From contig JAIXSE010000019.1 in the NCBI GenBank assembly GCA_027484825.1, positions 1 through 64,000 on the forward strand: 64,000 bases of DNA. Reading direction: 5' to 3'. Shown here one piece after another: positions 11,634 through 20,037 of the stretch. The DNA is from Rubrivivax sp. (lineage in GTDB: Bacteria; Pseudomonadota; Gammaproteobacteria; Burkholderiales; Burkholderiaceae_C). The notes beneath the pieces were generated by a model, which was not told the origin of the DNA, made no database searches, and saw only the letters and a list, made by a program, of their open reading frames with translations. Positions within the stretch are counted from its first letter, which is position 1; every line of letters starts with the position of its first letter. The translations under genes were made by a program, and so were the position numbers.

Positions 11634-12863
11634 TCAGAACTTGTGCGAGAGGCCCACCTGCAGCCAGTCCGCCTGGAAGCGGGCCAGCCCTGGGGAGCCC
11701 TGGCCGCCGAGCCGCCAACCCGCACGCTGCTCGTAGTGCTCCCACGACAGGTCGGCCACCCAGCGCGGCCGGAACTCGTAGGCCACCTTCAGGCCGGCGG
11801 TCACGGCCCCGAAGGCGGAGAGGCGGTGGTCGCCGGACAGGTATTGCGGTGAGGTGCTGCTGTAGCCCGGCGGGAAGGGGGCGCCCAGAGCCGGGTCATA
11901 GACCGGGTCGTAGTAGAAGCGGGCCGCTTTTTGCGTGGTGTAGCGCAGCGTTGGCGTCAGCGTCCATCCGGCGCGCAGCGGTTGCACCCAGGCGGCCTCC
12001 AGCGTGTTGGCCCGCACCCCGAAGCTGTCCGAGTAATACCGCCAGCTGCTGCGCAGGGTGGCTCGCAGATCCTGGAAGTGATGGTTCCAGCGCAGCAGGG
12101 CGGTGTATTGCTCGCGCTCGTCCGGTCGGCGGTCCGGGAACTTGTAGGGGTCGCTGTAATAGCCGTGGCCCAGGCTCGCGCCCAGGTTGAACTGCACCAG
12201 GTCCACCGCCGTCCAGGCCTGGGTCACGCCGGCGATGAACTGCACCGTGTTGCGGCTGCGGCTGAGCGTTCGGTCGTCACTCGAGCCGATCCAGTCGTTG
12301 TTGTAGGCGACGCCGACATTCCAGCTGCGGTTGTTGTCCTCGCTGGAGCGGCGGTAGTCGGCCGAGACGGTGCGGGAGCGATAGTCGTGCTCGGTCGAAT
12401 AGGCCGCGCCGACCGACCAGGCGTCGCGCTCGTTGTAGCGGGTCAGGCGCACGTCGCCGGCCTTGCGTTCTTCGTCCAGGCGCGAGGCGCCGGAGATCGC
12501 GCTGTGATAGCGCGGAGACGCGCCGGAGACGCTGTCGGTCACGAGCGAGCCTTCCACCGACCAGCGGCCGGCAAAGGGCAGCATCAGGTAGAGCGACGGC
12601 GCATTGACGGTGATGCGGTCCAGGCCCGGTTGGCGGTCCCGGTAATGCAGGAATTTGGCGGCGATTTCGGCCTGCTGGGGCGGCTCCTCGGCAACTGCCG
12701 GAAGTGCAGTGCCGCCGAGCATCAGCGCGGCAGTGAGGACGCCGGTCCAAGGGGTGGTTCGCTGCGGGGACACGGATGCGGTGCGGTCGTTGACGGGTGC
12801 AGCCTCGTGCGGCCCGCCAGCCTGCAGAGCGTCAGTTGCAGCCACAGCCACCTCCGCCCACAC
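11634..12863 (-). CDS. DUF3570 family beta-rich envelope protein
   Basis: Up to 409 residues. A signal peptide (TGVLTAALMLGGTALPAVAEE, about 40-60) is followed by alternating beta-strand sequence to a C-terminal Phe (LQVGLSHKF), typical of an outer-membrane barrel. The match to DUF3570 is strong over the full length. The stretch TDSVSGASPRYHSAISGASR (109-128) resembles flavin acceptor motifs (see findings). The start is uncertain: GTG 12863 overlaps the DUF4266 gene by 32 bases; GTG 12773 would avoid the overlap and still keep the signal peptide. Function unproven; DUF3570, DUF4266, thioredoxin and ApbE genes recur together in proteobacteria as far as I recall. Confidence 0.85.
   Translation of the reverse strand: MWAEVAVAATDALQAGGPHEAAPVNDRTASVSPQRTTPWTGVLTAALMLGGTALPAVAEEPPQQAEIAAKFLHYRDRQPGLDRITVNAPSLYLMLPFAGRWSVEGSLVTDSVSGASPRYHSAISGASRLDEERKAGDVRLTRYNERDAWSVGAAYSTEHDYRSRTVSADYRRSSEDNNRSWNVGVAYNNDWIGSSDDRTLSRSRNTVQFIAGVTQAWTAVDLVQFNLGASLGHGYYSDPYKFPDRRPDEREQYTALLRWNHHFQDLRATLRSSWRYYSDSFGVRANTLEAAWVQPLRAGWTLTPTLRYTTQKAARFYYDPVYDPALGAPFPPGYSSTSPQYLSGDHRLSAFGAVTAGLKVAYEFRPRWVADLSWEHYEQRAGWRLGGQGSPGLARFQADWLQVGLSHKF
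12516..12536 (-). other. DSVSGAS segment, possible FMN-acceptor motif
   Basis: Encodes residues 110-116 of the DUF3570 protein. FMN-binding domains modified by ApbE carry a conserved D-x-x-[ST]-G-A-[ST] motif in which the last Ser/Thr takes FMN. The segment here fits that pattern, and a second SGAS follows ten residues later. Flavinylation of this family is inference only. Confidence 0.35.
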
Positions 12864-13071
12864 CGTTGCCGCCGGATGCGTTTTCCTTGCTGTTGTAGAT
12901 GTGCTGGTTGAAGCGGTCTCCCAGCACGTCGCCCGCCATGGTCATGTCCGGGCGCGCCAGCGCGCCTTTCTCCCAGGGGCTGGGCGGCTGCAGGGCGCAG
13001 CCGGTGGTGGCGAGCACGGTCATGCCCAGCAGTGCGGATGCGGCCAGGCGCCGCAGGAAGGAAGCATTCAT
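12832..13071 (-). CDS. DUF4266 family small lipoprotein
   Basis: 79 residues from ATG 13071. Signal peptide with a lipobox (VLATTGC, lipidated Cys25), then the family core PPSPWEKGALARPDMTM and a C-terminal tail rich in Gly that ends GGGGCGCN. ATG 13071 has a ribosome site (AGGAGATC) at good spacing. Encoded between the TlpA module and DUF3570. Role unknown; the lipid anchor and two terminal cysteines suggest an envelope redox or metal/cofactor-binding part of the cluster. Confidence 0.85.
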   Translation of the reverse strand: MNASFLRRLAASALLGMTVLATTGCALQPPSPWEKGALARPDMTMAGDVLGDRFNQHIYNSKENASGGNGVGGGGCGCN

Positions 13072-13103
13072 GCAGGATCTCCTGAAGATTGGGTCGTCGT
13101 CAC

Positions 13104-15722
13104 TCACCGGCCTTGCAGCGCCGAAGCCATGCGCGCTTCCAGGTCGGCTTCGTCCTCGGTGCGGAAGCCGGCGTGCTGCAGCAGCACCTTGCCGTCCGGC
13201 CCCAGCAGCACCGAGCTCGGCATGGCGCGCACGCCCACCTTGCGGGCGGTCTCGCCCTTGCTGTCGAAGGTCACCGTGACCGAGGCCGGCACGTCCTTCA
13301 GAAATGCCAGGGCGTCCGAGCGGTTGGCATCCAGATTGACCGCGACGATGCGCAGGCCCTGGGCGCCGTACTTAGCCTGCATGCGGTTCATCCATGGGAA
13401 GGACTGACGGCAGGGGCCGCACCAGGAAGCCCAGAAGTCCACGTAGGTGAGCCTGGCCTTGCCGTCGAACAGCGGCACGGCACTGCCATCGGCGGCGGCG
13501 ACGCTGGAGACCGGCAGGGGCTGGCCCACCTCCACTGCGTGAGCTGCGGGGGCGAGCAGGGACAGGGTGGTGGCTGCGACCACCGCCGAGCGCCGCACGG
13601 CGAGGTCCTGCCGACGACGACGGCGCCACAGGATCAGACCCGCCAAGGCCACCAGTCCTGGCAGCACCGGATCGAAGGCCGCATTGCCGGATCCCAGCGT
13701 GCAACCGCCTCCGCCTTGATTGGACGGCGTGGACGGCGTGGTGGGGGCCGGTGCGCCGCTGAGCGCCACGCTGACGCTGGCCGGGGTCATATCGCCCTGC
13801 AGGGTCAGCGCGCCGGTCTCTGCCGCCGTGCCGGACCAACGCACGGTCAACGCGCAGTTCGCGCCGGGCTGCACCGAGAAGGGCGCGGTGCCGCAGCCAC
13901 CGGTGCCAGCGCCGTCCACGGTGAACTGCCCACCGCTGGCGGCCACCGCACTGATGTGCAGAACGCCGGCGCCGCTGTTGGTGAGCTTCAGGACCTGACC
14001 GGCGGCATCCCCGCTCACGAAGGAGAGGCTGGTCGCGGAGAGTTGGAGGGCCGGTTGCGGCGCGCCCTGCGCGCTGCCGCTGACCTGTAGCGGCTGCGGC
14101 AGACCCGCATTGGCCGCCACCACGGCCACGGAGGCGGCGCGGGTGCCCGTGGCCCGCGGGCTGAAGCCCACCGCCACGTCGCAGCTCGCGCCGACGGCCA
14201 ACGTGCCGCCGGCGGTGCAGGTGCTGCTGGTGTCGATGCGGAAATCCGCCGCTGCGGCACCGGCCAGGGCGAAGCTGCCCAACTGGGCCGAGGCGGCGCC
14301 GTTGTTGGTCAGGGTGAAGTGCTTCAAGGCCGCATCCGCGCCGACGATGACCGAGCCGAAGTCGGCGCTGGTGCTGCCGGTCCAGGCCAGTGCGGCAACG
14401 GGGCCGTTGACGCCCGTGCCGGTCAGCGAGACATCCGCCGGTGCGGTGGCGCTGTTGCTCACCAGGCTGAGCGTGCCGGTGGCAGCCCCCGTTGCCGTCG
14501 GCGCGAAGCTGACCTGCACGGTGCAGGAGCCGCCGACGGCCACGCTGCCGCCGCAATCATTCGTCACGGTGAACGGACCGGTGGCGCTGAGGCTGCTGAT
14601 GGTGAGTGCGGCAGCGCCGGTATTGCTCAGCGTCAGGCGCTGGGCCGCGCTGGTGCCGCCCACCGAGGCCGCGCCAAATGCAATCGCCGTCCCGGACAGG
14701 GACGCCTGCGAGGAGGCCGCCACCTGCCCGGCGCCGGTCAAACCTACAGTGACCTGGGCGGTGCCGCTGCCGCCGGCGCTGCTCACGGTGCCGGTGACAC
14801 TGACCGAGGCGGAGCGCGAGCCGGCCGCTGCGGGCGTGAAAGTGGCACTGACGGTGCAGGTGGCGCCCACTGCCAGCGGTGTGCCCACTGCGCAGGTGCC
14901 GCCCTGGCGGAACTCCGACGCTTGCGCGCCGCCCAGCGTGATGGCGGAGAAGTTCAGCGGCGCGGTGCCGGTGTTGGTCAGTGTGGCGGAACGCGCGGCG
15001 CTGGTGGTGCCCACGGTCTGGGCCCCGAAGTCCAGCGAGCCGCTGTCCACCCGCAGGCCTGCCTGCGGCGCGGCGGCCGCACCGGTGCCCGCCAGCGTGA
15101 TCTGCACCGGGGTGGACAGGCCGTTATGGCTGATGGAGAGCGTGCCGCTGCGCGCCCCCGTGGTGGTGGGGGTGAACACCACGCCCACCGTGCAACTGGT
15201 CCCTGCGGCCAGGCTGGTGCCGCAGGTGCCGCCCTGCACGGCGTAGTCGCCGGAGGCGCTGGCGCTGAGGCTGCCCAGCGCGGCGGTGCGGCTGGCGCTG
15301 ACCGTGACGGTGGCGACGGCGCTGGCCTGCCCCACCGTCGTCTGCGAGAAGCTCAGCGACGAGGGCGAGTTGCCCAGCCAGGCGGCGATGTCGGCCAGAT
15401 CCGTTGCGGACACACGGCCTGAGAGCGCCGCATTCATCTGCCCGACGTTGTTGATCGCGTTCTGGATCATGGCCGGGTTGTTCCGGCCCCGGTCCACCGA
15501 ACTGGTGGACGCCACCGTATGGCAGGACGCGCAGTTCTGCGAGAACTTCGACTGCCCGGCCACCGGATCAGCCGCCTGGGCCGATGGAGCCGTCAGCATC
15601 ACCAGGGCCGTGAGGCCACTGCTGGCCGCGGCATGGAACAGCGCACGTTGGCGTTGGCGCTGGCGCTGGCGCAGGCCGGGTGCGCCGAGGCGGGAGGGAG
15701 GGGGGAAGTCCATGGCGGGCAT
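13104..15722 (-). CDS. Cytochrome c / choice-of-anchor protein with internal JDVT-CTERM-like anchor, fused to TlpA-like thioredoxin
   Basis: 872 residues in one open frame. Order: an RQRQRQRQR run (about 18-26), signal peptide to about residue 50, a cytochrome c domain with CASCH (Cys64, Cys67, His68), four or five Ig-like choice-of-anchor D repeats (each with a GTSCTV/GASCDV-type Cys and FTPTTTG/FSPRATG), a C-terminal-sorting-like block (GGGGCTL, hydrophobic span, RRRRR; 670-704), then a second signal peptide (LLAPAAHA) and a TlpA thioredoxin domain with WASWCGPC (Cys768, Cys771). The second part would normally be its own gene; an internal GTG with ribosome site exists. ATG 15713 is an alternative start. 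The processing protease is encoded 6 bases upstream. Confidence 0.85.
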   Translation of the reverse strand: MPAMDFPPPSRLGAPGLRQRQRQRQRALFHAAASSGLTALVMLTAPSAQAADPVAGQSKFSQNCASCHTVASTSSVDRGRNNPAMIQNAINNVGQMNAALSGRVSATDLADIAAWLGNSPSSLSFSQTTVGQASAVATVTVSASRTAALGSLSASASGDYAVQGGTCGTSLAAGTSCTVGVVFTPTTTGARSGTLSISHNGLSTPVQITLAGTGAAAAPQAGLRVDSGSLDFGAQTVGTTSAARSATLTNTGTAPLNFSAITLGGAQASEFRQGGTCAVGTPLAVGATCTVSATFTPAAAGSRSASVSVTGTVSSAGGSGTAQVTVGLTGAGQVAASSQASLSGTAIAFGAASVGGTSAAQRLTLSNTGAAALTISSLSATGPFTVTNDCGGSVAVGGSCTVQVSFAPTATGAATGTLSLVSNSATAPADVSLTGTGVNGPVAALAWTGSTSADFGSVIVGADAALKHFTLTNNGAASAQLGSFALAGAAAADFRIDTSSTCTAGGTLAVGASCDVAVGFSPRATGTRAASVAVVAANAGLPQPLQVSGSAQGAPQPALQLSATSLSFVSGDAAGQVLKLTNSGAGVLHISAVAASGGQFTVDGAGTGGCGTAPFSVQPGANCALTVRWSGTAAETGALTLQGDMTPASVSVALSGAPAPTTPSTPSNQGGGGCTLGSGNAAFDPVLPGLVALAGLILWRRRRRQDLAVRRSAVVAATTLSLLAPAAHAVEVGQPLPVSSVAAADGSAVPLFDGKARLTYVDFWASWCGPCRQSFPWMNRMQAKYGAQGLRIVAVNLDANRSDALAFLKDVPASVTVTFDSKGETARKVGVRAMPSSVLLGPDGKVLLQHAGFRTEDEADLEARMASALQGR
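13596..13609 (-). promoter_or_regulatory. Internal ribosome site and GTG start for a separate TlpA protein
   Basis: On the minus strand AGGA (13609-13606) is followed 7 bases later by GTG (13598-13596), in frame with the large protein at residue 709. Starting here gives a 164-residue protein beginning MRRSAVVAATT with a textbook signal peptide and the TlpA domain. This supports independent translation of the thioredoxin. Confidence 0.6.
13611..13715 (-). other. JDVT-CTERM-like sorting signal (protein residues 670-704)
   Basis: Encodes GGGGCTLGSGNAAFDP, a hydrophobic span and five arginines, the three-part layout of bacterial C-terminal sorting signals. The Gly-rich Cys motif plus FDP resembles the JDVT-CTERM class, processed by a dedicated CPBP-family glutamic protease. 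Class assignment is from memory of the motif. Confidence 0.65.
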
Positions 15723-15728
15723 CTCTCT

Positions 15729-16289
15729 TCAGCGATTGAACAAAAGGGGCGCGACGACCAGCAGCCAGGCGGCGTTGAACCACGCATGCCAGGCGACGCA
15801 GCGAAGCAGGGATCGGTGGCGGCGGTAGTCCCGGCCGATCCACCAGGCGGGCAGGGCGGTGGACAGCGCCAGCGGCCAGGGGAAACCGGGCGGGGCCAGT
15901 GCGGCATGGGCGAGGCCGAAGGCGGCCGCCGTGAGCAGGTCGGCATGGCGCGCCAGCCAAGGCGGGCGGGCGCGGCGGAGCGCGTCCTGAAGACCGAAGC
16001 GGAAGACGATCTCTTCCAGCCACGGGGCCAGCAGGAGCGAGCGGGCGATCAGCGGGGCGGACAGAGCGCTGCCGGGCAACAGCGCGGGGTGGAAGGCGTG
16101 CAGAAGTGCCCCGACCAGCGCGGGCAGCAGTGCCACGGCGATGAGCGCCGCGGGCGAAGTGAAGAAGGAGGTGCGGCCCCCCGGCCCAGCCGACCAAACG
16201 CGCTGAACAATGCGCTGAACAATGCGCCACGCCGTGCGCCCCGAGAGGGGCGGCGCAGCCGTTTCAGCAGCAGGGCAGGACGGGACCAT
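15729..16289 (-). CDS. CPBP glutamic-type intramembrane protease, probable JDVT-CTERM sorting enzyme
   Basis: 186 residues, several membrane spans. The three CPBP/Abi motifs are present: EEIVFR (Glu92, Glu93, Arg97), FGLAHAAL (His128) and HAWFN (His168, Asn172). Members of this superfamily paired with C-terminal sorting signals act as sorting proteases; a JDVT-CTERM-specific member is known as MrtJ. The gene ends 6 bases before the protein carrying the JDVT-like signal, which strongly suggests enzyme and target. The N-terminal 40 residues are Arg-rich and the start could be later. Confidence 0.8.
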   Translation of the reverse strand: MVPSCPAAETAAPPLSGRTAWRIVQRIVQRVWSAGPGGRTSFFTSPAALIAVALLPALVGALLHAFHPALLPGSALSAPLIARSLLLAPWLEEIVFRFGLQDALRRARPPWLARHADLLTAAAFGLAHAALAPPGFPWPLALSTALPAWWIGRDYRRHRSLLRCVAWHAWFNAAWLLVVAPLLFNR

Positions 16290-16399
16290 GAGTGCGACGG
16301 GCCACGAGGGCCAAAGCGAGGTTCTCGCTTAGGTACCCGTGCGCACTCAAAAGGTTGTGGGGTGTGAACCGAAAACGTATCCGGTTGTTGAAGCGGTGC

Positions 16400-17362
16400 T
16401 TACGCCAGGAAGGACTCCACCGCCTGTGCCAGTGCTTCCGGCTGGTCGTGATGCAGCATGTGACCGGCCTTTTGCAAGGTCACCCGCTCAAGACGTGGCA
16501 CCACACTCAGCCGCGATTCGAAGTCCTCGCGCGGATAGCGGTTGCCCCACCACTGGGTCATGTCGGTCTCGCTGCCTTCCACCCAGAGCGTCGGGGCCTG
16601 GATGCGGGACCAGCAGGCCAGCGCTTCCGCCCGTCGGTAGAGCACCGGATTGGTCCGCTTGTGCACCGCGTCCCCGAGGATGTGCCAGCGTCCATCGTCC
16701 CCCTGGCGGGACCAGTGCTGCGCCAGCCAGGCTGCCTTGTCGGCGGGCACGCGCGGGTTGGTCTTCATCAGGCGCTGCGCCACGCCGTCCACCGCGTCGT
16801 AGGACTTCAGGCTCTGCGGCGTCTTGAGCTCGTCCAGCCAGTCGGCCAGCCGGGCGGGCGCCATCTCGGGAATCGTCTCCGGCAGGCCGAAGCCTTCCAG
16901 ATTCACCAGACGGCGGATGCGCTGCGGACGCACGCCGGCATAGGTCATCACCACATTGCCGCCCATGCTGTGCCCCAGCAGGTCCACCGGCGCATCCGGA
17001 CTCAGGTGGTCCAGCAGGGCGTCGAGATCGCCCAGGTAGTCGGGGAACCAGTAGGCGTCCCCGGGCGTGTTGTCGGTGAGGCCGAAGCCGCGCCAGTCCA
17101 TGGCCACCACGCGGCGCTCCTCGCGCAGGGCGTCCACCATGAACTGGAACGACGCGCCCACGTCCATCCAGCCGTGGACCATCACCAGCAGCGGGCGGGG
17201 GTCGGGTGGGGCGGCTGCGGAGGGCGGCGGGCCCCAATGCATCAGATGATGGCGAAGCCCTCGCAGCCTCACGAATTCGCTGCGATGCGTCCGGCGCGGC
17301 ACATACGCGGCGGACGGCCCTGCGGCGGCGGACGGGGGAGTCGGGCGGGTGTCGGTGCTCAT
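16400..17362 (-). CDS. Alpha/beta hydrolase
   Basis: 320 residues from ATG 17362 ([13 protein letters not shown]). Alpha/beta-hydrolase signatures: oxyanion loop VMVHGWMDVGASF, nucleophile elbow LLGHSMGGNV, acid in LWVEGSETD and His in KAGHMLHHDQPEAL. Substrate unknown. Divergent from the GNAT gene with 58 bases between starts. Confidence 0.88.
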   Translation of the reverse strand: MSTDTRPTPPSAAAGPSAAYVPRRTHRSEFVRLRGLRHHLMHWGPPPSAAAPPDPRPLLVMVHGWMDVGASFQFMVDALREERRVVAMDWRGFGLTDNTPGDAYWFPDYLGDLDALLDHLSPDAPVDLLGHSMGGNVVMTYAGVRPQRIRRLVNLEGFGLPETIPEMAPARLADWLDELKTPQSLKSYDAVDGVAQRLMKTNPRVPADKAAWLAQHWSRQGDDGRWHILGDAVHKRTNPVLYRRAEALACWSRIQAPTLWVEGSETDMTQWWGNRYPREDFESRLSVVPRLERVTLQKAGHMLHHDQPEALAQAVESFLA

Positions 17363-17420
17363 GGACAGGACTTTAGGCCCTGCATCGCCATGCCGCTTTC
17401 GCCATGGAGACAATGCAGGC

Positions 17421-17984
17421 ATGAACCCAATCACCGCCGCATCCACCGCATCCTCCACGGCATCCGCTGAGTCCGCCGACCACCAGGCCTTGCCCGCGCC
17501 GGACGGAAGCTACACCTTGCGCCCGGCCCGTCCGGAGGATGTGCCGGCCCTGGTCGGCCTGATCACCGAGCTGGCGGAGTTTGAAAACCTCACCCATCTG
17601 CTGTCCGTGACGCCCGAGACGCTGGCGCCCCACCTGTTCGGTGAGAAGCCGGTGGTGGAGTCCTGGGTGGCGGAGCACCAGTCTGGGGAGGTGGTGGCCT
17701 TTGCGCTGACCTTCATCAACTTCTCCACCTTCCTGGCCAAGCCGGGGCTGTATCTGGAAGACCTGTATGTGAAGCCCGCCCACCGCGGCGCAGGACTGGG
17801 CCGTCGCATGCTGACCCTGCTGGCCGGCATCGCCAACGAGCGGGGCTATGGGCGCTTCGAATGGTGTGTGCTGGACTGGAACGAAAACGCCATCCGCTTC
17901 TACGAGAAGATGGGCGCCGCGCTGCTGCCGGACTGGCGGCTGTGCCGACTCTCCGGAGAGGCCTTGCATCGCTATGCGCCCTGA
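17421..17984 (+). CDS. GNAT family N-acetyltransferase
   Basis: 187 residues. A Ser/Ala-rich N-terminal tail precedes the domain starting YTLRPARPEDVPAL. The acetyl-CoA binding motif A is LYLEDLYVKPAHRGAGLGRRML, followed by the core WCVLDWNENAIRFYEKMGA. It resembles spermidine/thialysine-type acetyltransferases (ENLTHLL, FFxNYSTF-like INFSTFLAKPG), so a small amine is a plausible substrate. ATG 17421 preferred because no other start precedes the domain. Confidence 0.88.
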   Translation: MNPITAASTASSTASAESADHQALPAPDGSYTLRPARPEDVPALVGLITELAEFENLTHLLSVTPETLAPHLFGEKPVVESWVAEHQSGEVVAFALTFINFSTFLAKPGLYLEDLYVKPAHRGAGLGRRMLTLLAGIANERGYGRFEWCVLDWNENAIRFYEKMGAALLPDWRLCRLSGEALHRYAP

Positions 17985-18114
17985 GCGGTCGATCCCCCGC
18001 CAGGCACCAGAACCCGGCGCCATGCCCCAGCGGCGTGCTACGGGCTTTCCATGAAGACCGGCCGGTCGCCCCTCGCTAGCATCCACGCTCTTGTTCGACA
18101 GGGAGAGACCCCCC

Positions 18115-19881
18115 ATGACCGCGAGGCGTCCGGCCCGTCACACCACTGACTCATCCGACCCGGCCGACCCCTCCCCGGCGGGCGACCTCTACCCGCACAT
18201 GCATGCCCGCTTCCAGTGGCAACTGCCGGCGCAGATCAGCCTGGCGGAGCTGTGCTGCGGCCGCTGGGCCCGGGACACCCCCGACGCGCCCGCCATCCTC
18301 TCCGACAGTGAGACCGGCTGCCGCGCGCAGTACAGCTACGGGCAGTTGCAGCGGGCCGCGCACCGGCTGTCCAACGCCTTGCAGCGCCTGGGCGTGACCG
18401 CGGGCGATCGTGTGGCGCTGGTGATGCCGCAGCGCTTCGAGACGGCGGTAGCCCATATCGCGCTGAATCAGCTGGGGGCGGTGGCCATGCCGCTGTCGAT
18501 GCTGTTCGGCCCCGAGGCCATGGCCTACCGGCTGCAGGACAGCAGCGCCTGCCTGGCCATCGTGGAGGCCGGGGCGCTGGCCACCCTGCGTGAGGTGAGG
18601 GCGGATTGCCCCGCACTGTCCCATCTGCTGGTGGTCGGCGGTTCATCGCTGCAAGACGGTGAGAGCGACTGGATGGCAGCGCTGCAGGCAGAAGATGCGC
18701 GGTTTCAGCCGCGTCTGCACGGGGCGGAGGATCCGGCCATCCTCATCTACACCAGCGGCACGACCGGCGCCCCCAAGGGCGCGCTGATTCCGCAGCGAGC
18801 CCTGATGGGCAACCTCACCGGGTTTGTCGCCAGCCAGAACTGGTTTGGCTTTGATCCGCGGGATCCGTCGGTGGCGAGTGAGGCGGTGTTTTGGAGTCCG
18901 GCCGACTGGGCCTGGACCGGCGGCCTGATGGATGCGCTGTTGCCCACGCTCTACTTCGGTCGCCCGATCCTGGCCTACCAGGGCCGCTTCACCGCGGAGC
19001 GGGCCTTTGAGCTGATGCAGCGTTATCGCATCAGTCACACCTTCCTGTTCCCGACGGCGCTCAAGGCCATGATGAAGGCCTGCCCGCATCCGCGCCAGCA
19101 CTACGACCTGCATCTGCAGGCGATCATGAGTGCGGGAGAAGCAGTGGGCGATGCCGTCTTCCACTGGGTGCAGGACGAGCTGGGCCTGACGGTGAACGAG
19201 ATGTTCGGTCAGACCGAGATCAACTATGTGGTGGGCAACTGCGCCCGCCTGTGGCCCGCCCGGCCCGGCAGCATGGGACGGGCCTATCCGGGGCACCGGG
19301 TGGCGGTGATTGATGACCAGGGGCAGGTGTGTGCGCCCGGCACCATCGGCGAAATCGCCGTGCATCGACGCGATGTGCACGGCACGCCGGACCCGGTCTT
19401 CTTCCTGGGCTACTGGAACAACGACGCCGCCACCCGCGCCAAATTCACCGGCGACCCCGACGACAGCTGGTGCCGCACCGGGGACATGGCCCGCATGGAT
19501 GCGCAGGGCTATCTCTGGTATGAGGGGCGCTCCGACGACCAGTTCAAGGTGGCGGGCTACCGCATCGGTCCGGGGGAGATCGAGAACTGCCTGGTCAAAC
19601 ATGCGGCGGTGGCCAATGCCGCGGTGGTGCCCAAGCCCGATGCGGACCGGGGCAGCATGGTGAAGGCGTTTGTGGTGCTGTCGCCCGGCCATCAGGGCTC
19701 GGCGCAGTTGGTCTCCGAGTTGCAGGCGTTTGTGAAAGGGCGATTGGCGCCCTATGAATATCCCAAGGATATCGAGTTCATCGACAGCCTGCCGATGACG
19801 ACCACCGGGAAGGTGCAGCGCCGGGTGCTGAAGCAACTGGAGCTGGAGCGGGCCAAGGAGCGTGACGGGACGACCGTGTAG
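18115..19881 (+). CDS. AMP-dependent acyl-CoA synthetase (medium-chain type)
   Basis: 588 residues. Activates a carboxylic acid via acyl-AMP to acyl-CoA. ANL superfamily motifs: P-loop IYTSGTTGAPKGAL, NEMFGQTEINYVVGN, SWCRTGDMARMD, GYRIGPGEIENCLV and the catalytic Lys region TTTGKVQRRVL. The order and the ADWAWTGGLMDALLP segment resemble acetyl/medium-chain (ACSM-like) synthetases. ATG 18115 follows a GGGAGAG ribosome site. Confidence 0.9.
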   Translation: MTARRPARHTTDSSDPADPSPAGDLYPHMHARFQWQLPAQISLAELCCGRWARDTPDAPAILSDSETGCRAQYSYGQLQRAAHRLSNALQRLGVTAGDRVALVMPQRFETAVAHIALNQLGAVAMPLSMLFGPEAMAYRLQDSSACLAIVEAGALATLREVRADCPALSHLLVVGGSSLQDGESDWMAALQAEDARFQPRLHGAEDPAILIYTSGTTGAPKGALIPQRALMGNLTGFVASQNWFGFDPRDPSVASEAVFWSPADWAWTGGLMDALLPTLYFGRPILAYQGRFTAERAFELMQRYRISHTFLFPTALKAMMKACPHPRQHYDLHLQAIMSAGEAVGDAVFHWVQDELGLTVNEMFGQTEINYVVGNCARLWPARPGSMGRAYPGHRVAVIDDQGQVCAPGTIGEIAVHRRDVHGTPDPVFFLGYWNNDAATRAKFTGDPDDSWCRTGDMARMDAQGYLWYEGRSDDQFKVAGYRIGPGEIENCLVKHAAVANAAVVPKPDADRGSMVKAFVVLSPGHQGSAQLVSELQAFVKGRLAPYEYPKDIEFIDSLPMTTTGKVQRRVLKQLELERAKERDGTTV

Positions 19882-20037
19882 GGCTGAGCTGCACGGGGCG
19901 ACGCTGATGATGGCTACGGCTATGGCTATGGCTCATGGCGGGCGGTGGACCGCTGCCGGGGTGGCGGGAGGCTCGCCGATGGCTACACTCGTGGCGGCGC
20001 CAAGTCCGTCCCCATCCACCGCCTCAGGCGTTTGCCC

